64,000 nt of DNA, from positions 248,001 through 312,000 of the forward strand of contig CAZFMZ010000001.1 in assembly GCA_964520495.1 (NCBI GenBank), in the 5' to 3' direction. Positions 59,606 through 64,000 of this stretch are shown here, piece by piece. Source of the stretch: UBA1020 sp964520495 (GTDB lineage Bacteria > Patescibacteriota > Saccharimonadia > Saccharimonadales > Saccharimonadaceae). The position numbers were made by a program, and so were the translations under genes. The notes under the pieces are model-generated. The model was not told where the DNA came from. It worked only from the letters and a program-made list of their open reading frames with translations, and ran no database searches. How positions within the stretch are numbered: position 1 is the stretch's first letter; each line of letters opens with the position of its first letter.

Positions 59606-60468
59606 ACGCTCATCCCTTCATGCTTGACCTTGCCGCCGAGCGTCCGTAGTTCCCGTAATGCCTCCTTGGCCTGCTCATGGTTCGGCGGTAAACCGTGCCA
59701 ATGGTAGTCATATTCCATGAAATCGACACCTTTTCCTGGAATGGTGTGGGTGATGATAACGCTCGGGCGGTTGGTGATAGCCTTTGCCATACCGACGGCA
59801 TCCTGGATGCTCTCGATGTTATGGCCGTCAATCTCCTGAACATGCCAGCCGAAACTTTCCCACTTACCGCGCAGGTCCTCCAGCGGCATGACCTCTTCGG
59901 TATTGCCATCGATCTGAATGTTATTGCGATCAACGAAAACTATCAGCTGACTCAGCTTGTACTTACCGGCGAACATGGCGCCTTCCCAGATATTGCCCTC
60001 GTTCAGCTCACCGTCACCGGTTACGCAGTACACGAACCGATGCAGTTGGTTGTCTAAGTACTGCAGGCTGTAGGCCACGCCGGCTGCCTGGCTCAGCCCG
60101 CTACCAAGCGGTCCGCTGGTATTTTCAAGGCCTGGCAGGCGGGTCCGCTCCGGGTGCCCCTGCAACGGCGACCCCCATTTACGCAAGGTGCGAAGAAGCG
60201 CTTTATCGAAGTAGCCCGCTTCGGCCATGGTCGCATACTGCACCGGCACACAGTGGCCGTTCGACAGGAAGAAGTAATCTCGTGCCTCCCACTCCGGTTT
60301 TTTCGGATCGATGTTCATAACGTTGAAATACAAGGTCGCCAGCAGATCGGCTAGGCCGAGCGGACCTGCCGAATGGCCGCTGCCAGCCGTTTCCAGCATG
60401 CGGATGATGTCCTTACGGATGACATTCGCCTTCTGTTCGATCTGTTTGGTCGTCAGTTGCCCACTCAT
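59602..60468 (-). CDS. Transketolase, N-terminal subunit
   Basis: 288 aa, the thiamine-diphosphate pyrophosphate-binding half. It contains AGSGHSAGPLGLADLLATL, the metal-binding CVTGDGELNEGNIWEGAMF to VDRNN, and HTIPGKGVDFME. ATG 60468 (MSGQLTTKQ) is chosen because the ATG at 60480 lies within a TACAATG -10 box; the leader would be about 3 nt. It transfers two-carbon units between sugar phosphates together with Rpe and RpiB. Confidence 0.95.
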   Translation of the reverse strand: MSGQLTTKQIEQKANVIRKDIIRMLETAGSGHSAGPLGLADLLATLYFNVMNIDPKKPEWEARDYFFLSNGHCVPVQYATMAEAGYFDKALLRTLRKWGSPLQGHPERTRLPGLENTSGPLGSGLSQAAGVAYSLQYLDNQLHRFVYCVTGDGELNEGNIWEGAMFAGKYKLSQLIVFVDRNNIQIDGNTEEVMPLEDLRGKWESFGWHVQEIDGHNIESIQDAVGMAKAITNRPSVIITHTIPGKGVDFMEYDYHWHGLPPNHEQAKEALRELRTLGGKVKHEGMSV

Positions 60469-60495
60469 TGTTACCACCATTGTAGCATGAGCGGT

Positions 60496-61143
60496 TTAGA
60501 TGGCCGTATGCTTGTTGATTTCGTTCGTGAGCGCCTTGTACGTCTCGGCCGGATCCGTCGCCTTCGCGATGGTTCCCCCGACGTTCAACACGTCGATTCC
60601 GCCCTGTGACAAGCTGTAGGCATTCTCAACGTTGACGCCACCGTCCCAGCCAACTTCGACGTTCGGTTTGATGGCGCGGATCAAGCGGACTTTCTCGAGC
60701 TGCATCAGGCTAGCGACACCGCCATAATGCCCCAGGTCGCCGCTGAATACCATGACATGATCGGCCTGTTCGATATAGGGCTTGACGGCGAGCGGGACGG
60801 TCGAGCGTTGCAAGGCGACCCCTACCTTCAGCCCTGCTTGCTGCACGCGTTGCATGGTCGGTAGCAAATCTTCCTGCACCTCGGCATGAAAGATGATCAA
60901 GCCGGCTTTCAGGGCGATCAGTTGTTCTACATGCTCGCTGGGTCGGGCCACCATGGCGTGCACGTCGGCTTGCCATTCGGCTGGCCACCACACCTCGCGG
61001 GCGCCGACTGTGAAGCTGGGTGCGAACTCACCGTCACAGATATCGATGTGTACCCGTTGCGCGAACGACTGAATACGCTCCATCGACTGTTTATACTGAT
61101 CGGCGTTCTCCGCCAGGATCGTTGGAACGATGACCGTCGGCAT
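60496..61143 (-). CDS. rpe: Ribulose-phosphate 3-epimerase
   Basis: 215 aa TIM barrel. It interconverts ribulose 5-phosphate and xylulose 5-phosphate. Catalytic and metal residues lie in VHIDICDGEFAPS, DVHAMVARP and EVGWDGGVN. The ATG overlaps the rpiB stop (TGATG). The gap to tktN is 27 nt. Confidence 0.92.
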   Translation of the reverse strand: MPTVIVPTILAENADQYKQSMERIQSFAQRVHIDICDGEFAPSFTVGAREVWWPAEWQADVHAMVARPSEHVEQLIALKAGLIIFHAEVQEDLLPTMQRVQQAGLKVGVALQRSTVPLAVKPYIEQADHVMVFSGDLGHYGGVASLMQLEKVRLIRAIKPNVEVGWDGGVNVENAYSLSQGGIDVLNVGGTIAKATDPAETYKALTNEINKHTAI

Positions 61144-61595
61144 CAGGCCATCTCATCAATCTGCGCGTTGCGGCGCTTAAAGCGGGCGGCGGCGCCAAAG
61201 GGCGTATTAAGCCAGGTTTCGACGATGCCTTTCCACAATGCCTCATCGTCCTCAACGACTCGGGAAGGCAGACAAAGCACGTTACTGTCGTTGTCATGAC
61301 GCGTCATCTTGGCCTCGTATGAGTCCCAGATCACGGCGGCACGGATGCCTCTGAACCGATTGGCCGCCATGGCCATGCCCTGACCACCGCCACAAATCAG
61401 GATGGCCCGCGGGTCTGCATCAGTCTCGCCGATGACTTTCGTGGCCGCCATCTGCGCGAAGTCGGGGAAATCGTCGGTCGGGTCAAGCTCCTGATCACCG
61501 ACATCTTCCACCTCATAGCCATGCTTGGCTAAATAAGCGAATATCTTTTCCTTCAAGTAAAAGCCTTGATGGTCCGCACCCAGATAGATTTTCAT
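61143..61595 (-). CDS. rpiB: Ribose-5-phosphate isomerase B
   Basis: 150 aa, LacA/RpiB family. N-terminal GADHQGFYLKEKI with the phosphate-binding Asp-His pair; catalytic Cys in ILICGGGQGMAMAANR; MTRHDNDSNVLCLPSR closes the site. First gene of the sugar-phosphate operon. TATACT lies 8 nt before the ATG and TTTACA at 17-bp spacing, so the leader is at most 2 nt. Confidence 0.94.
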   Translation of the reverse strand: MKIYLGADHQGFYLKEKIFAYLAKHGYEVEDVGDQELDPTDDFPDFAQMAATKVIGETDADPRAILICGGGQGMAMAANRFRGIRAAVIWDSYEAKMTRHDNDSNVLCLPSRVVEDDEALWKGIVETWLNTPFGAAARFKRRNAQIDEMA

Positions 61596-61603
61596 ATGGT
61601 TAA

Positions 61604-61632
61604 AGTATAAGCATCATAGGGCCACGTGTAAA
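61604..61632 (-). promoter_or_regulatory. Promoter of rpiB-rpe-tkt-fba
   Basis: TTTACA (61627-61632), 17 bp, TATACT (61604-61609), 8 nt, ATG 61595. Confidence 0.75.
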
Positions 61633-61717
61633 GCGGTGACGCGTGCCCGCTGTTGATTATTTTACGCAATTGTGATATTATATAATTATCATCTGTACTC
61701 TCGTGGAAGGCGATCGG

Positions 61718-62110
61718 ATGCGAAATTTAGTGGAAGTACGAAGCACAGAGGCGTCAGTCAGCTTCGACGGTGCCCAGTTGCAACGGGCGATCAGCCATCA
61801 TCTGGCGGTGACCGCGGTCGAGTGGCTCGGCCATGAGGTTGACGTCATGGGCGACGGCGATACGGTCGAGGTCATCCTGAACGAGGAACCGATCCCGATG
61901 GGGATCCGCTACCTCGCTATGACTGGTCGTTTCATCGACTTGGTGGTACTGGATGAGTCCCCTACCGTCACGACGTGGTGGCGCGCTGTCGTCCTCAGTC
62001 GTCGCAACGGCGACCTGACAGCCCGCCAAGCGTGCTACTCCTACCCATCGCTATCGGCATCGACCGAGACTGATGACTGGGAGCTGCCCGCTCTCGCCAG
62101 CTTCCTCTGA
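61718..62110 (+). CDS. Orphan protein, 130 aa
   Basis: Not recognised. It starts MRNLVEVRSTEASVSFDG and alternates short beta-like and polar segments (HEVDVMGDGDTVEVILNEE, YLAMTGRFIDLVVLD, TTWWRAVVLSRRNGD), suggesting a small all-beta or alpha-beta fold. ATG 61718 has GGAAGG 8 nt upstream; an in-frame GTG at 61703 overlaps this site. The upstream region is AT-rich with TATAAT at 61681-61686. It ends at an extensive RNA-structure element. It belongs in style with the other small Shine-Dalgarno-led orphan genes. Confidence 0.65.
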   Translation: MRNLVEVRSTEASVSFDGAQLQRAISHHLAVTAVEWLGHEVDVMGDGDTVEVILNEEPIPMGIRYLAMTGRFIDLVVLDESPTVTTWWRAVVLSRRNGDLTARQACYSYPSLSASTETDDWELPALASFL

Positions 62111-62122
62111 CCATGCCCACCG

Positions 62123-62206
62123 AAACGGCCTTGCCGGTCCGGCTCAGACAGACTAACCCAGGTCTGTGAGCCTGGAGTCCGCCTGAGCCGGGCCGGTGGG
62201 CCGTTT
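62123..62206. terminator. Nested hairpin element between convergent genes
   Basis: Outer stem AAACGGCC/GGCCGTTT, then a 14-bp stem CCGGTCCGGCTCAG/CTGAGCCGGGCCGG (one G-U), then an inner hairpin ACAGAC/GTCTGT. GGCTC can alternatively pair with GAGCC at 62168-62172. A short T-rich stretch follows on plus. It probably terminates both the orphan gene and gap. Confidence 0.6.
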
Positions 62207-62218
62207 AATTTTCAGGAA

Positions 62219-63235
62219 TTATTTCGCGAGCGACTTGGCAACGTCGGCGACCAATTCGACCAACCGGTTCGAATAGCCCCACTCGTTGTCGTACCACGCA
62301 CACACCTTCACTAAGTTGCCGTCAACCACCCGTGTCAACGCCAGATCAACCGTACCGGAGTTACTGTTACCGATGTAGTCACGCGATACCAGCGGCTCCT
62401 CCGAGACCCCCAGGATTCCCTGGTAGTAGGCATCCCCTGCCGCCTTCTTGAAAGCGGCGTTGACTTCCTCGACCGTCACGTCACGAGATAACAGAGCTGT
62501 CACGTCGCTGATGGAAACGACCGCGGTCGGCACACGCATACTGATGCCATCGAACTTACCTGCCAGACTCGGCAGCACCTTCGCGACCGCGATAGCCGCG
62601 CCGGTACTGGTCGGTACGATATTCTCGCTGGCATTCCGCCCTTCACGGAGATCTTTCTTCGGGGCGTCCTGCAGGGCCTGGCTGGCGGTATAGCTATGCA
62701 CCGTCGTCAACATAGACTTCTCAATGCCGAATTCCGCCTCGAGCACCGCCATGACCGCTCCCAGTGAGTTGGTCGTACAACTGGCGTTCGAGATGACCTC
62801 GGTAGCTCCGGCTACCTTGTCGTCGTTGGCGCCGAGTACGATGGTATCGACCCCGTCCGATTTGGTCGGGCCGGAGATAACGACGCGCTTGGCACCAGCA
62901 GCGATATGCTTGGCGGCACCCTCCTTATCGGTGAAGAAGCCGGTCGATTCGATGACTAGCTCAACTCCAAGGTCGGCCCAGGGCAACGCCGCTGGATCCT
63001 TTTCGGCCAGTACCTTGATTTTTTTACCGTCGACGACGATACCGTCTGCGTCGGCCGTCACGTCATGGCCGTACGTACCGTAATTACTGTCATGCTTCAA
63101 CAGGTATGCTAGCGTGGCGTTGTCGGTCAGGTCGTTGATAGCGACGATTTCGAGGTCGCTCCGCTCGAAAGCGATCTTAAATGCATTACGGCCGATTCGG
63201 CCGAACCCGTTAATGGCGATCTTAGCTTGGCTCAT
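62219..63235 (-). CDS. gap: Glyceraldehyde-3-phosphate dehydrogenase
   Basis: 338 aa, glycolytic NAD-dependent enzyme. Rossmann motif INGFGRIGRNAFK, catalytic Cys in SNASCTTNSLG (second Cys of the usual motif replaced by Ser), the His of TTVHSYTASQ, and WYDNEWGYSNRLV. Start ATG 63235 (MSQAKIAINGFG) with AAGGAG 12 nt upstream, a long spacing. The promoter interlocks with that of the divergent rel gene. Confidence 0.96.
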   Translation of the reverse strand: MSQAKIAINGFGRIGRNAFKIAFERSDLEIVAINDLTDNATLAYLLKHDSNYGTYGHDVTADADGIVVDGKKIKVLAEKDPAALPWADLGVELVIESTGFFTDKEGAAKHIAAGAKRVVISGPTKSDGVDTIVLGANDDKVAGATEVISNASCTTNSLGAVMAVLEAEFGIEKSMLTTVHSYTASQALQDAPKKDLREGRNASENIVPTSTGAAIAVAKVLPSLAGKFDGISMRVPTAVVSISDVTALLSRDVTVEEVNAAFKKAAGDAYYQGILGVSEEPLVSRDYIGNSNSGTVDLALTRVVDGNLVKVCAWYDNEWGYSNRLVELVADVAKSLAK

Positions 63236-63284
63236 GAGGATATCCCACTCCTTATGTTCTGATTGTTCGGTTATGTTGCTTATG

Positions 63285-63314
63285 ATTATACACAACCGAG
63301 GCGTAAGTTATAAT
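63285..63314. promoter_or_regulatory. Interlocked divergent gap and rel promoters
   Basis: gap (minus): TTATAA (63308-63313), 17 bp, TATAAT (63285-63290). rel (plus): TTATAC (63286-63291), 17 bp, TATAAT (63309-63314), then 6 nt to ATG. The -10 of each covers the -35 of the other, so polymerase can use only one at a time. Confidence 0.7.
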
Positions 63315-63320
63315 GAGGGC

Positions 63321-64000
63321 ATGAAGAAGCGTGAGTTGCTGGACGCGGCCCGACCCCACTACACCGAGAACCAGGTGCTGGAGCTCGAGCATGCCATCGA
63401 CGTCGCCACTACGGCGCACACCGGGCAGACACGCCGTAGCGGTGAACCCTACATCATCCACCCCCTGGCGGTCGCCAACTTGCTGATTAACTGGGAAATG
63501 GATATCGACAGCGTGTTAGCCGGCATTTTGCACGACACGGTTGAAGACACCGAACTGACGCTCGAACAGATAGAGGCTTGGTTCGGTCGCGATGTCGCTT
63601 TTCTGGTCGACGGTGTTACTAAGGTCGGCCAGGCCAGAAGCGGCATGCGTGACCTGGAGAGCTACCTCCCTCAGACTAAAGACAATCTTTCAAAGCTTCT
63701 GATTGCCGTCGGGCGTGACGTGCGCGTCATCATCATCAAGATTGCCGACCGGTTGCACAACCTCCAGACACTCGAGCACATGCCACGTGACAAGCAGAAA
63801 AAAATCGCCCGCGAGTCACTTGAAGTATTCGCGCCGATGGCCGACCGGCTTGGTATGGGTGGGCCGCGCATGCAGATCGAAGAGCTCGGCTTCAAATATC
63901 TCGACCCGAAGGAATTCGAACGTACCCGCAACCTGATGAAGAAACGTCTCGGCCGCAGCACCCGCAAGCTTGGTAAGGTTCGTCAAGAGGTTGAGGCCGA
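63321..64000 (+). CDS. rel: Bifunctional (p)ppGpp synthetase/hydrolase, 5' part
   Basis: The first 226 codons of a RelA/SpoT homologue; it runs off the window. The HD hydrolase domain is complete: His47 (YIIHPLAV), His71-Asp72 and Glu75-Asp76 (LHDTVEDTEL), and Asp143 (IKIADRLHNLQTL). The Glu-Asp pair, lost in synthetase-only RelA, is present, so hydrolysis should work; synthetase activity lies beyond the window. ATG 63321 follows TATAAT by 6 nt, predicting a leaderless mRNA. Confidence 0.93.
   Translation, partial: MKKRELLDAARPHYTENQVLELEHAIDVATTAHTGQTRRSGEPYIIHPLAVANLLINWEMDIDSVLAGILHDTVEDTELTLEQIEAWFGRDVAFLVDGVTKVGQARSGMRDLESYLPQTKDNLSKLLIAVGRDVRVIIIKIADRLHNLQTLEHMPRDKQKKIARESLEVFAPMADRLGMGGPRMQIEELGFKYLDPKEFERTRNLMKKRLGRSTRKLGKVRQEVEA

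Noticed and set aside
1..64000. Recoded TGA (glycine) as in Gracilibacteria/SR1
   Set aside because: TGA terminates many genes (for example rsmD, gatA, tktC) in overlapping stop-start junctions, and family lengths are normal under the standard code.
1..64000. CRISPR arrays, insertion sequences, prophage or integrases
   Set aside because: No regularly spaced repeats, transposase, integrase or phage structural genes were seen.

Overview
The window looks like a chromosomal segment of a reduced-genome bacterium of the Candidate Phyla Radiation, most likely Candidatus Saccharibacteria (TM7) or a close relative. This placement is inferred from gene content and layout, with no marker phylogeny. It rests on very tight packing, single-copy core genes in unusual order, split transketolase, type IV pilus genes, two PfkB kinases, no visible amino-acid or nucleotide biosynthesis, and many lineage-specific orphan genes. 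TGA is used as a stop throughout (standard code 11), unlike Gracilibacteria or SR1.

Layout. 1-0.4 kb: two small orphan genes behind a consensus promoter, the downstream one cut by the window edge. 0.5-7.9 kb: rpoB-rpoC with promoter and a hairpin-containing leader. 7.9-15 kb: a 61-aa orphan gene, clpP with a CIRCE operator, hisS-tig and a 58-aa gene, an orphan gene, a Nudix hydrolase, an FAD oxidase and two tRNA-Leu genes. 15-18.3 kb: secreted coiled-coil and pilin-like pair, orphan genes, rsmD. 18.3-23.4 kb: tyrS-pgm-recG-(metal-site protein)-rsmD run. 23.5-26.2 kb: class A PBP. 26.2-32.1 kb: CIRCE-controlled clpC-(HExxH membrane protein)-radA-PIN/TRAM operon. 32.1-38.6 kb: nusA with a terminator-like leader, an anchored low-complexity protein, a secreted HNH nuclease, M1 aminopeptidase, an RNase HII-YraN fusion, rplS. 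38.7-46.2 kb: malic enzyme, pilB, trmH-type methylase, major-type pilin, dnaE. 46.2-48.3 kb: small membrane proteins and galU. 48.4-57.7 kb: gatC-gatA-(HEPN-like membrane gene)-gatB, uvrB, LOG-family hydrolase, two PfkB kinases, an orphan gene. 57.7-61.6 kb: rpiB-rpe-tktN-tktC-fba, a sugar-phosphate block. 61.7-64 kb: an orphan gene, gap, and the start of a bifunctional Rel (ppGpp) gene. No stretch longer than 300 bases lacks a gene.

How it works together. Central carbon flow appears to run through the non-oxidative pentose phosphate enzymes (RpiB, Rpe, Tkt), aldolase and GAPDH, with sugar kinases, Pgm and GalU feeding sugar nucleotides for the envelope. Surface genes (two prepilins, PilB, PBP, secreted nuclease, aminopeptidase) fit an epibiotic or scavenging life. 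Proteolysis genes clpP and clpC both carry CIRCE sites, which suggests HrcA control.

Most unusual points. (1) RNA polymerase beta-prime has lost all eight cysteines of both zinc sites, and PilB has lost its tetracysteine site, while RadA keeps its own. (2) First genes of transcription units are mostly preceded by a -10 box 6-9 nt before the ATG, implying widespread leaderless mRNAs, whereas internal operon genes use Shine-Dalgarno sites. (3) Terminator-like hairpins lie in the rpoB and nusA leaders. (4) gap and rel have interlocked divergent promoters. (5) NusA and the PIN/TRAM protein share a C-terminal tail motif. (6) Small orphan genes with consensus promoters end at long perfect hairpins that lack U-tracts.
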